Part shown: positions 1-7,456 of the stretch, piece by piece
Layout: each line of letters starts with the position of its first letter
How positions within the stretch are numbered: position 1 is the stretch's first letter
From: Akkermansiaceae bacterium UBA5689
Lineage (GTDB): Bacteria; Verrucomicrobiota; Verrucomicrobiia; Verrucomicrobiales; Akkermansiaceae
Length of the DNA: 23,584 bases
Direction: 5' to 3'
Assembly: GCA_002420305.1 (NCBI GenBank)
Contig: DIHT01000112.1
Location: 1-23,584 of the forward strand
The notes under the pieces: model-generated
What the model saw: the letters and a program-made list of their open reading frames with translations, nothing else
The model's database searches: none
What the model was told of the DNA's origin: nothing
Made by a program: the position numbers and the translations under genes

Positions 1-393
1 ATAAATACGCCGGCGGACTCCTACCGCCTGTAGGATTAAATCACGTAGACTTCCCAAGACCGACCTTCGCCCGCATCGCCCTGCGACGACATTCTGAAGG
101 ACTCGCAAATTGGGCACGAGGCCCAGATCCTGGGGGAGATAGCCCAATCGCGACCGTAACTCCCTGAGCTTTCCTTCCCCGAGAACGAGGGGATTGCAGC
201 CCAGCACCCGGACCTCCCCACGGTCCGGTGCAAGCTGCGCTCCAAACAGGCGAAGAAGCGTCGTCTTACCACTTCCAGAGGCCCCAATCAGGGCCACTCG
301 CTCGCCCCTTGCGATCTGGAGGTCGATGCTCGAGAGTGCATGCACTGCCCCAAAACTCTTGCGAGCCTGGGAAAGCTCGAACACCGTCTCCAT
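1..393 (-). CDS. phnC: ABC transporter ATP-binding protein, PhnC-like (3' part outside window)
   Basis: This is the N-terminal 131 residues of an ABC ATPase that would power import of the ligand captured by the neighbouring PhnD-like lipoprotein. Visible are the Walker A motif GASGSGKTT at residues 37-45 and a Q-loop in YLPQD near residue 88. The segment VLQNVVAGRCGRRS that follows resembles the PhnC/phosphonate ATPase family. The signature motif, Walker B and H-loop lie beyond the window edge. The ATG at 393 lies 27 bases after the phnD stop, on the same strand, so co-transcription is likely. No permease is visible; it would be expected to the left. Family membership is fairly sure. The substrate is inferred and could be phosphonate, phosphite or another oxyanion, so the symbol is a family label only. 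Confidence 0.85.
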   Translation of the reverse strand, partial: METVFELSQARKSFGAVHALSSIDLQIARGERVALIGASGSGKTTLLRLFGAQLAPDRGEVRVLGCNPLVLGEGKLRELRSRLGYLPQDLGLVPNLRVLQNVVAGRCGRRSVLGSLRDLILQAVGVRRRIY

Positions 394-420
394 GATCCTC
401 GGTTCTTTACCCTCGTCGAT

Positions 421-1320
421 TCAGTCGAACGAGACCTTTTCCATCACGGCCGCGATACCGGCGAAAGTCTCATTGTTGACCTTCACCAGTTTTTCCCGAC
501 CCAGTGCCTTGAGAGCCGCTTCATCCTGACAATCCACCAGCGCTTGCTGCAGTTTGTCCAGAAATCCCTCACCAAAGGCGTTCTCCAGATCCGGATGAGC
601 GGTCATGTTGTAATCGGCATACGTCGGTGTTTCCCAGATTTTCACACACTTTTCCGGGTCTACCTTCCCAGCTGCCACCAACTTTTCGTAGGTGCCAAAG
701 CTCAACGCGCCAGCTTGGAAGGATCCATCCTGCACCAGCATCGCAGTCTTGTCATGCGCTCCGGAGAATCCAGGCTTTTCCTTGAAGAACTCCATAGGAG
801 TCTTCCCGGTGTTCTCGATGATGAAATGGCTCGGCATGATACACCCCGAGGTTGAACTGGAACTACCATAGGTAAATTTCAGGTCGGCAATGGCAGCCGG
901 AAAGTCCTCCGAGGCTTCCAGTCCAGTCGAGGCATTGGCGATAAAGTAGGATTTAAAGGCGAGATCTTTTTGACCAGCGACGAGCGCGCGGGCACCCGGC
1001 ACTCGGGTCATAGCCTGCACTCCCGTAACTCCACCAAACCAAGCCAGCTGAACGTCGTTGTTTTCAAACTTCTCCACCGAAGCTCCATAATTAATCGACG
1101 GGACAAACTCCACGTCGATTCCCAGGGCCTTGGAGAGATAATCTGCTACCGGTTGAAACCTCTCCTTCTGCGCAGTTGTATCTTCATCCGGGATCGCTGA
1201 GAAGCGAAGCACCTTCACTGCTGCCTCATTTTCTGCAGATTGCTTTTCATTTCCTCCACAGGCGATGAGCAGGCCGGCTATTCCTGCTGCCGCGACGCGT
1301 GGCAGTGTAGTTTTGATCAT
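421..1320 (-). CDS. phnD: PhnD-like phosphate/phosphite/phosphonate substrate-binding lipoprotein
   Basis: This 299-residue protein is a periplasmic ligand-binding lipoprotein for an ABC importer. It begins with a short positive N-terminus and a hydrophobic stretch ending in the lipobox LIAC, with Cys21 as the probable lipidated residue. Family features include FSAIPDED near the mature N-terminus, INYGASVEKF, and the conserved block VQLAWFGGVTGVQA, followed by SYFIAN and a Ser-rich ligand loop (GSSSSTSG). These match the PhnD family (Pfam Phosphonate-bd). Some relatives with the LAWFGG block are annotated as putative selenate or other oxyanion binders, so the ligand is not fixed by sequence. 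It heads a minus-strand unit with the PhnC-like ATPase 27 bases downstream. An intrinsic terminator lies about 68 bases upstream of its start. Confidence 0.88.
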   Translation of the reverse strand: MIKTTLPRVAAAGIAGLLIACGGNEKQSAENEAAVKVLRFSAIPDEDTTAQKERFQPVADYLSKALGIDVEFVPSINYGASVEKFENNDVQLAWFGGVTGVQAMTRVPGARALVAGQKDLAFKSYFIANASTGLEASEDFPAAIADLKFTYGSSSSTSGCIMPSHFIIENTGKTPMEFFKEKPGFSGAHDKTAMLVQDGSFQAGALSFGTYEKLVAAGKVDPEKCVKIWETPTYADYNMTAHPDLENAFGEGFLDKLQQALVDCQDEAALKALGREKLVKVNNETFAGIAAVMEKVSFD

Positions 1321-1387
1321 GGTTTGACGTGTGTCTCTTGTTTTATCGTTAGGGTCAGTGGAGCGCTCAAGGGCTCCTCAAGTGCAC

Positions 1388-1429
1388 AAAAAAACCGCAG
1401 GTCCACTGAGAGTAAGCGAGACCATGCGG
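1388..1429 (-). terminator. Rho-independent terminator downstream of the HAD phosphatase gene
   Basis: Read on the minus strand, CCGCATGGTC pairs with GACCTGCGG (one bulged T) and is followed directly by seven T residues. This is a good intrinsic terminator. It lies about 135 bases after the stop of the HAD gene and about 58 bases before phnD begins, so it most simply ends the HAD transcript and insulates phnD. An attenuator in the phnD leader is the alternative reading. Confidence 0.7.
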
Positions 1430-1563
1430 CAGGTTGCCGTTTCGCTGAGCGCCGACCGACGCTCGGTAATTATTTCTCGTTTTCGTCTCATAGAACCGCG
1501 ATTTTCTGTCGCAAGGAAAAGACTATCAACTAATTGCTCCCTAGGAAAGGAAAAGGAAACTCA

Positions 1564-2313
1564 TTATCCAGCACTCCCTGCATCCAGTCCACATATCTGC
1601 TTGAGACACCGGAGAGCCATCGCTCGCCGGTTGGAGAAAGGCCGGCTGGGGCATACGGTTTCCCACCCACGGCTCTCCGCAATCTTGCTCAGAGTCTCTC
1701 CCGGATTCACAACAGTGACCTCCTCACACAGTTCCAGCATGGGCAGATCCACCGTGCTGTCCGAGAAGCCACTGCTATCCTCTTGGATCCCTTTCTCGAG
1801 GATTTCTCCCTCCTCGAGGAGCCGTGATACTTTCACCTCCCGCTTGTTGTTGCCTCCAATAAAATCAGGGAAAAGCGGCATCGTGCTTTCAAACTCAACT
1901 CTCGTCCCGTAACTCGCATCAAACCCCAGCGCCTCTCCAAGAGGCCGAGCATAAAACTCAGGACTCGCCGAGACCAGAACCAACCGGCGCCCCTTCGCTC
2001 GCTCTTCTGCAAGCACCTCCAGCATGGATGAATAAAAGGACCGCGGCACGTGGTGGGCCACAAATTCCTCCACCAGTTCTTCAAGATGCTGACGTGGCAT
2101 TCTCCAGAGAAAAGAGAGAAAGATCCTCTTCATACCCTCGGACCCAAGCACCCTCGAAAAGACGAGAAAGGGAAAAAAGATAAGGAGATAGAGCCTTCGT
2201 AGAGGCTCCCTCTGCAGGACCCAGTTACAGAAAAGAAGCTGGGTGTCCCAAGCGATCAAGGTCTGGTCGAGATCAAAGAGTGCAAGGCCACCTGTTCTCT
2301 TTTGTTGAGCCAT
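1564..2313 (-). CDS. HAD-superfamily IB hydrolase, phosphoserine phosphatase-like
   Basis: This 249-residue protein is a HAD phosphatase of the SerB-like subfamily IB and probably hydrolyses a small phosphomonoester. Motif I is DLDQT at residues 14-18, with Asp14 the nucleophile and Asp16 the acid/base. Motif II is the Ser in LVSASPEF (about residue 115). Motif III is probably Lys157 in NNKRE, and motif IV is SDSTVDLP with Asp185 and Asp189. The cap region contains a hydrophobic run (LYLLIFFPFLVF, about 41-52), as in HAD-IB relatives annotated as membrane-associated. The ATG at 2313 places motif I at the usual distance from the N-terminus; no clear ribosome-binding sequence is seen. It is divergent from the cyclophilin genes. 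Being beside a phosphonate-type transporter suggests a phosphorus link, but a terminator separates them, so that link is weak. Confidence 0.85.
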   Translation of the reverse strand: MAQQKRTGGLALFDLDQTLIAWDTQLLFCNWVLQREPLRRLYLLIFFPFLVFSRVLGSEGMKRIFLSFLWRMPRQHLEELVEEFVAHHVPRSFYSSMLEVLAEERAKGRRLVLVSASPEFYARPLGEALGFDASYGTRVEFESTMPLFPDFIGGNNKREVKVSRLLEEGEILEKGIQEDSSGFSDSTVDLPMLELCEEVTVVNPGETLSKIAESRGWETVCPSRPFSNRRAMALRCLKQICGLDAGSAG

Positions 2314-2476
2314 GAGAGGTAAATAAAGAAGTTGATTGTCTCAAATCGGACTCTGCCACCGTCTTCACGACACCTCCCTCTGGCAACTGAAATCGTTATC
2401 GAAGACTTAGTCCCATAACCCTGGTTACCAGAAACCGGTATTGCCATACGGTCGCCCCTCGCATTTGCTGGGCCTC

Positions 2477-4225
2477 GTGAAACATGTGTTGTCTCTCCCG
2501 ATGGTCATCGCCATCTCCCTTATCATGGCGAGCTTTCTTCAGGCCGGGGACGAGCCCACGAATGTCAGGGTCGCCACTCCTTTCCTGGCTTCGACCTCCA
2601 TCGAGGTTACTTGGATCGATAACTGCGATGACGAGACCGGATACGAACTGCAAGTTCGGCCCGAAGGAGAAGACTGGTTCACAGTCGCAGTCTCACCGGC
2701 GAACAGCACCCTGCTGTCACTCCGCGGAGGCAGTCCGGGGAGCACCTTGAGTTTCCGGGTCCGAACGCTGAGGGCCGAGGAGAACTCCGGCTGGACTGAG
2801 GCTCCTGATGTCACCCTGCCCTCGGGATTCGCGATCCAGGATGGGACATTTATCGGGGGGGCCGTCGGAAGCCCACTCACCAGCCCGCCCCTGACGGTCT
2901 ACACCCTCGAAGGGGAGGGAAACGCCTCGAGTTTCGAGGTGTCTGACCTGCCTGAGGGCTTCGTGTTTGATGCAAGTATTGGGACATTCTCGGGCAGCCC
3001 CCTCGCACCGGGAATCTACCGGCCGATGATTTCGGCGACTGACGGCAATACTGTGGCCACGACCTTCATCACCCTGCGGGTCAAGCCCGCTACTGCCGGC
3101 CCTGAGGAACTCTCTCCCCTTCCAGGCTTCCTCTTCCTCAGCCCTCCGATTGCACCAATTCGTTACGACCTTGCTCCTCACTTTCACGACCCAGACACTT
3201 CCACTGCAATTCGCTTCCAGACCAACCTCGGAACCATAGACTCTATTCTTTACCCCGAGGCCTGTCCCGCTCACGTAGAAAACCTCCTGAACTATATCAA
3301 CCGGGGTGACTACAATGGCGCCATCTTTCACCGCTCCGCGATCACCGCCACCTCCGGTGTCGCCGTCGTTCAGGCAGGACTCATGAAATTGGATGAGGAA
3401 GAAAACTTCACCCGAATCGTCACAGATCCATCCGTGGTCGATGAACCCGCCCTCTCCAACCTCACTGGGACCCTCGCCATGGCCAAGACTGGCGCCCCCG
3501 ACAGCGGGTCCAGCCAAGTTTACTTCAATACGATCGACAATCTCAACCTTGATGGGCCCCAGTCTAACGGTGGCTATACAGTTTTCGGCAGGGTAACGAC
3601 GGAATCACTTCCAGTCATCGCCGATATCTCCGCCCTGCCTCGTGGCACCTACACCGCTAGCATTGACAGCCTTCCGCAAACCCTCAGCGACTGGCCAACC
3701 ACCGCCGTTCCAGAGGACAGCATCCCTGCCCCCACAGAGCTGGTTCAGATCACTGAGGCCACTCAGCTCGAGGATCTACTCTCCTACCGCCTCGGGCCAG
3801 ACGGAGACTCATCTCTGGTCTCCAGCTCCTTCACCGATACCGAGCTCACCCTCGCCCCGGTTCCCGGTGCCACCGGCACTACCTCGATCACCATCGAAGT
3901 CCAAGATCTCGATGGCACCATCCTGCCGGCCCTGATCTCCTACTGTGTCCTTGATCTCGATTTTCGCCCTCTGCTCTCTCCGGCTGGTCACCCCGCGGTC
4001 ACCTTCCGACACGAGAAGATCCCGGCAGCCCTCTCCTACGAGGTGCAGAGTTCACTGGATGGGCAGCAGTGGAGCACCGTCTGGAGAACCGAAGAGGGCA
4101 TCGCGAGCTCAGCTGTGATTAGCCAATCGGATCTTGGAAGCGCATGGCAGCTCACCGTTGAAGATTCAGCAATCACCTCCCCCGCTACAGGAGTGGCCCT
4201 CTTGCGTATTGCTGTCACCAAGTGA
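2477..4225 (+). CDS. Secreted peptidyl-prolyl isomerase (cyclophilin) with FN3 and putative Ig domains
   Basis: This is an exported protein of about 582 residues. Domains in order are: signal peptide (hydrophobic core VIAISLIMASFL); fibronectin type III (about 27-115); a putative Ig/cadherin-like module with the LPEGFVFDASIGTFSG signature (about 125-204); a cyclophilin domain (about 245-415); and a C-terminal module containing YEVQSSLDGQQW. In the cyclophilin domain, FHR (Arg286), the VVQAG Gln (about 299) and SGSSQVYFNT match the catalytic core, so cis-trans prolyl isomerase activity is plausible, probably on proteins outside the cytoplasm. The start is uncertain. GTG at 2477 gives a signal peptide with Lys/His before the core; ATG at 2501 and TTG at 2441 are also in frame. 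The stop overlaps a possible GTG start of the next gene, which suggests co-expression of two related proteins. Confidence 0.85.
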   Translation: MKHVLSLPMVIAISLIMASFLQAGDEPTNVRVATPFLASTSIEVTWIDNCDDETGYELQVRPEGEDWFTVAVSPANSTLLSLRGGSPGSTLSFRVRTLRAEENSGWTEAPDVTLPSGFAIQDGTFIGGAVGSPLTSPPLTVYTLEGEGNASSFEVSDLPEGFVFDASIGTFSGSPLAPGIYRPMISATDGNTVATTFITLRVKPATAGPEELSPLPGFLFLSPPIAPIRYDLAPHFHDPDTSTAIRFQTNLGTIDSILYPEACPAHVENLLNYINRGDYNGAIFHRSAITATSGVAVVQAGLMKLDEEENFTRIVTDPSVVDEPALSNLTGTLAMAKTGAPDSGSSQVYFNTIDNLNLDGPQSNGGYTVFGRVTTESLPVIADISALPRGTYTASIDSLPQTLSDWPTTAVPEDSIPAPTELVQITEATQLEDLLSYRLGPDGDSSLVSSSFTDTELTLAPVPGATGTTSITIEVQDLDGTILPALISYCVLDLDFRPLLSPAGHPAVTFRHEKIPAALSYEVQSSLDGQQWSTVWRTEEGIASSAVISQSDLGSAWQLTVEDSAITSPATGVALLRIAVTK

Positions 4226-4278
4226 CCCATCCGGGCGACCCGCAATTCACCCCTGACGCCCAAGACCCACGTTCCCTC

Positions 4279-5556
4279 ATGCTCCGCCCTGCCATCCTGC
4301 TTTTCCTTGTCGCCGTGATCAGTCCCGCTCGGGGACAGATCCTTGCCGATTTTGAAATTTCCCTGCAGGACAAGGAATTTGGCCGTTTCACCATCCAGCT
4401 GGATCAATACAACTCCCCCCACGCGACCGCCAATTTCATTCGTCTCGCTGAGGGGCTGGTCCCTTGGGTGGACAGCAGAGGAGGGCAGGTGCGCCAGGCC
4501 CCTTTCTACGATGGACTCTCCTTCCATTCCCTCACCGCTGGCACCGAGATCGCAAGCGGCTCCCGTAATGGAACCGGCAGAGACAATGCAGGATGGACCC
4601 TCCGGGACGACTTCACCCTGCCGGGAAGCGGGACCTACACCGTCTATATGGAAAATGACGGACCAAATTCCAACGGAAGCCGGTTCTTTATCAACATCCC
4701 CAGCGCTCTCAGCAGCAACCCCGCCCGGGCCGGGAAGGCCTACACGGCCTTCGCTCGAGTTCTCCAGCCCACCTTCCCCCTGGGAGGGAATGGCCGGCTC
4801 ACCGTGGCAGCCCTCTCCAACAGTCTCCCCGGTTTCCACATCATCGATTCGGTGCGCATCCGCTACCTGACCCCGGGAGACCTTACCTTCCGCCGCAACC
4901 TCCTTGATCCGGAGCATTTCTCCCTCTTTCTACTGCCGTCCACGCGCACTCCACTCTTCAGCTTCAGACGCTCCGGTAGTGACTCATTTCTCGACTGGAA
5001 CTCCACCCCGGGCTCTACCCTCCTTCTATGGAGCTCCCGCGATTTGCGCAACTGGCTCGGACCCTTCTCTCTCAACCACCTCCCCGGAAGTGAACCTGAG
5101 GGCTATGACCTCTCCTTCACTCAGGCCTTCGCCGCCCGGGCTTTTTTCCGAGGCGGAGTGGTGGAATATCCCCACTGGCCTTCCACCGAGCGCAATTTTG
5201 GGAATGCGGCCATCCTCCTGAACTTTCGCGACCCCAACCGGGGAATTGTCAATGCCAGCTGCTTCTTCGATGAGACCGGCTACGCCGGAATCTACCAAGG
5301 CACCTTCGGCAACGGTGACTTTGTCCTCTCCCGGGAAGAGGTCGCTCCTTATACCCGGGAATTTCAGCTCTCTGCGACCACCGGGAATCAGCCCACTTAC
5401 CGCCTCGTCCTTCATTACGATCTCGCTTGGTCCAACGGTTCTCCGCCTTTCTCGATCCCAGTTCTGGCGAACCCCAGTCGCCTTGAAGGTTCCGACCTCC
5501 TGAACGCGGCTGATCCTCTCGAGAATGGTAGCTGGCGGTTTGTGCCAGCCCCCTGA
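4279..5556 (+). CDS. Secreted cyclophilin-like protein with degenerate active site
   Basis: This is an exported protein of 425 residues beginning with the signal peptide MLRPAILLFLVAVISPARG. Residues about 22-165 follow the cyclophilin fold: FGRFTIQLDQYNSP, ANFIRLAEG, FYDGLSFH, then NSNGSRFFINI. The catalytic Arg of the usual FHR is Ser84 here, the Gln of the MIQGG-type motif aligns with Ala92, and SQFF has become SRFF. It may therefore bind prolyl peptides without isomerising them. The C-terminal half has a segment LLLWSSRDLRNW, resembling the end module of the upstream protein, and then a region I do not recognise. ATG at 4279 was chosen for the signal peptide; an in-frame GTG at 4222 overlaps the upstream stop. 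It is probably co-transcribed with the upstream cyclophilin and may have arisen by duplication and divergence. Confidence 0.8.
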   Translation: MLRPAILLFLVAVISPARGQILADFEISLQDKEFGRFTIQLDQYNSPHATANFIRLAEGLVPWVDSRGGQVRQAPFYDGLSFHSLTAGTEIASGSRNGTGRDNAGWTLRDDFTLPGSGTYTVYMENDGPNSNGSRFFINIPSALSSNPARAGKAYTAFARVLQPTFPLGGNGRLTVAALSNSLPGFHIIDSVRIRYLTPGDLTFRRNLLDPEHFSLFLLPSTRTPLFSFRRSGSDSFLDWNSTPGSTLLLWSSRDLRNWLGPFSLNHLPGSEPEGYDLSFTQAFAARAFFRGGVVEYPHWPSTERNFGNAAILLNFRDPNRGIVNASCFFDETGYAGIYQGTFGNGDFVLSREEVAPYTREFQLSATTGNQPTYRLVLHYDLAWSNGSPPFSIPVLANPSRLEGSDLLNAADPLENGSWRFVPAP

Positions 5557-5596
5557 TCCCCGGGTTGTAGTCGAGGCTTCCTTTCCTCCCACAAAA

Positions 5597-5624
5597 AAGC
5601 GGCTCCGGTTTTCCGGAGCCGCTT
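5597..5624 (-). terminator. Strong intrinsic terminator of the MFS gene, possibly bidirectional
   Basis: A perfect 12-base-pair stem (AAGCGGCTCCGG paired with its complement) encloses a 4-base loop. On the minus strand the stem runs into TTTTTT, 18 bases past the MFS stop codon. On the plus strand it lies 40 bases after the cyclophilin-like gene, where the following sequence is only weakly T-rich, so it may also stop that transcript. Confidence 0.85.
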
Positions 5625-5641
5625 GAAAATTTGTAGGAGAA

Positions 5642-7216
5642 TCAGTGTCCCCCTCCATCACCGCCAAGTTCGACGGGCTTGTATCCTCCTCTCGATTTAA
5701 AGTAGAAGATCAACCCAAGGTAACAGAGAAGCATGAGGGCTGGGAAGATCGTAATTTTAGCGAGAGATCCTTGCTTTGCGTCTGTGCTCACCTCCCCGAT
5801 CTTGTCCTGATCTGCCTGCGACAGGTCCTTCAACTTCTCGCCATCAATCGCATTGTATTTTCCGAGGAAGTAGGTGTCTTCCTTCGATATCTTAGCGTAG
5901 GTCCCCTCCGCCATCTCCTCCTGAACCGCAGTTTCCACAGACTTCTCCTGCATCGCTCCAATTAGGGGGCCTCCAACAATCCCTACGCTAAGCATTCCAA
6001 TACCAGCGATCGCATTTAGGGTCAGTGCCCCTCCCTTGGGAAATTGCTCCGCTACAACCCCGAGAGTAGTAGGCCAGAAGAATGTTTTGCCGATACCATA
6101 CAGCGTCGCTGCGGCAAAGATGGCTACCAGGGTGGTCGTTATAGATAGGAAATATAACCCAGCTATCGCCAACAAGGCACAAGTCGCGAGGAGGCCCAGC
6201 GGAGTAAGCTTGTGGACGATAGGCCCTGAGAAAAACCGTAGAACCGTCATAATGGCAGAAGTGTAAATCAGGACCCAGAGGGGATTCTGCCCAGCCTCTT
6301 TCAAAGGCCCTTCCATGATTCCCGTGATGGCCCCGTCTGTCCCCAGCTCAGTAGTTGCCAGCGGGAACATAACGATACAAAGGAAGATCATCATGGGCCG
6401 TCCAGGAGACTTACAGTAGAGCCCATAGGCAATCACCAAGACTGCCACGATTGCGATAACTGTAAGGTCGGACCACTCAAACACTTTTCCGAGTTCCTTG
6501 GTAATCAAGTATGCAGCGATGGCCGCGCCAATTGCTCCAAACTCCCCAAGCATCTCACGGTAGGTTGCCCCGGCTGCAACGCGCTCGTTAACCGGAAACT
6601 TTGCCTTGATCAACATGACCAAGAAAACAATCGCGGGAATCGCAATAATCACGATCAGAACCCGCCAGTCGTCCGCCACCTTAGCTCCCAAAAGAATCGT
6701 GAGAATACCACCAAGGACCAAGCCGCCCGGCCAACCTGCGTGCAGGATATTGAGCCACTTGGTCTTATCCTTCTTAAACATCGTGGCCACCACTGGGTTG
6801 ATATAGGCTTCCACAGTGCCGTTCCCAAGACCAAGGATAATGGAGCCTATGTAGAGCAACTTATAAGCCTGCGCCTGAGCGTCCTTAAGAGCTTGTCCAT
6901 CCAGGCCTTCCGCGTTGACTGTTCCGTAGGCCATGAACGCGAAAACAGCATAGGCCGCATAGCATACAAAGCTGAACACCATCGCGACCCGGTAGCCGAT
7001 CTTGTCAATGATCAGGCTGAAAAGAATGATACTGATCGCGAAGGGCCAGATACCCGCCTGAAACAACTCCTGACCTTGAACCGCATTGAGCCCGAAGGTC
7101 TTGGGCCAGAGGCCAGGATCATTTACCATGAACGCCCTCGTGATAAAGGCGAAGGCAGTCGTGATGAGGGCGATGAAGCACCCCCAAAAAACTAACTTGT
7201 CGTTACGGTCTTTCAT
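5642..7216 (-). CDS. MFS transporter
   Basis: This is an inner-membrane protein of 524 residues with about 12 hydrophobic segments, belonging to the Major Facilitator Superfamily. The N-terminus MKDRNDKLVFWGCFIALITT enters TM1 directly. The segment LIIDKIGYRVAM is the expected cytoplasmic loop between TM2 and TM3. A conserved-looking stretch GNGTVEAYINPVV lies in the middle of the N-terminal half, and GPIVHKLTPLG marks the second-half loop. An unusual hydrophilic insert of about 60 residues lies between the last two membrane segments (from QEKSVETAV to AKQGS), and the tail ends in GGDGGGH. ATG at 7216 was preferred to the upstream ATG at 7261 because the latter adds an atypical leader. The gene is monocistronic with its own terminator. 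The substrate is unknown; a sugar or small organic solute is a guess from the catabolic neighbourhood. Confidence 0.85.
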   Translation of the reverse strand: MKDRNDKLVFWGCFIALITTAFAFITRAFMVNDPGLWPKTFGLNAVQGQELFQAGIWPFAISIILFSLIIDKIGYRVAMVFSFVCYAAYAVFAFMAYGTVNAEGLDGQALKDAQAQAYKLLYIGSIILGLGNGTVEAYINPVVATMFKKDKTKWLNILHAGWPGGLVLGGILTILLGAKVADDWRVLIVIIAIPAIVFLVMLIKAKFPVNERVAAGATYREMLGEFGAIGAAIAAYLITKELGKVFEWSDLTVIAIVAVLVIAYGLYCKSPGRPMMIFLCIVMFPLATTELGTDGAITGIMEGPLKEAGQNPLWVLIYTSAIMTVLRFFSGPIVHKLTPLGLLATCALLAIAGLYFLSITTTLVAIFAAATLYGIGKTFFWPTTLGVVAEQFPKGGALTLNAIAGIGMLSVGIVGGPLIGAMQEKSVETAVQEEMAEGTYAKISKEDTYFLGKYNAIDGEKLKDLSQADQDKIGEVSTDAKQGSLAKITIFPALMLLCYLGLIFYFKSRGGYKPVELGGDGGGH

Positions 7217-7340
7217 ATTGTGTGTCTGGTAGGTTAGAAGCCCGGGGATTATGAGGTCCAATCTTCATAAGACAAGTCCTTGGTAGATAACCAGTCGCCC
7301 ACCGACCGAGTCACCACCTGCCCTTTAAGGGCTTTTGCGT

Positions 7341-7379
7341 AAAAATACAAAAGCCGCCTCTTTCGTAGAGAGGCGGCTT
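7341..7379 (-). terminator. Intrinsic terminator downstream of ilvC
   Basis: An 11-base-pair perfect stem (AAGCCGCCTCT with its complement, 7-base loop) lies 78 bases past the ilvC stop. On the minus strand it is followed by TTGTATTTTT. It would end the transcript carrying ilvC, and possibly cysteine desulfurase and dehydrogenase, before the MFS promoter region. Confidence 0.8.
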
Positions 7380-7456
7380 ACCTCAGACCCTGTTGATCAT
7401 GCAAGAGTCTGCTACCAAGGAGCCGGAGTAACCGGGTGCCTACTCCGTTCTTATCA

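Noticed and set aside
4036..4917. Minus-strand frame of 293 codons over the two cyclophilin genes
   Set aside because: The plus-strand frames contain signal peptides and cyclophilin motifs; the minus translation is low-complexity Gly/Glu-rich without motifs.
7320..7336. Short GCCCTTTAAGGGC near-palindrome followed by TTTT
   Set aside because: The stem is only five pairs with a three-base loop, too short to call a terminator beside the strong hairpin at 7351-7379.
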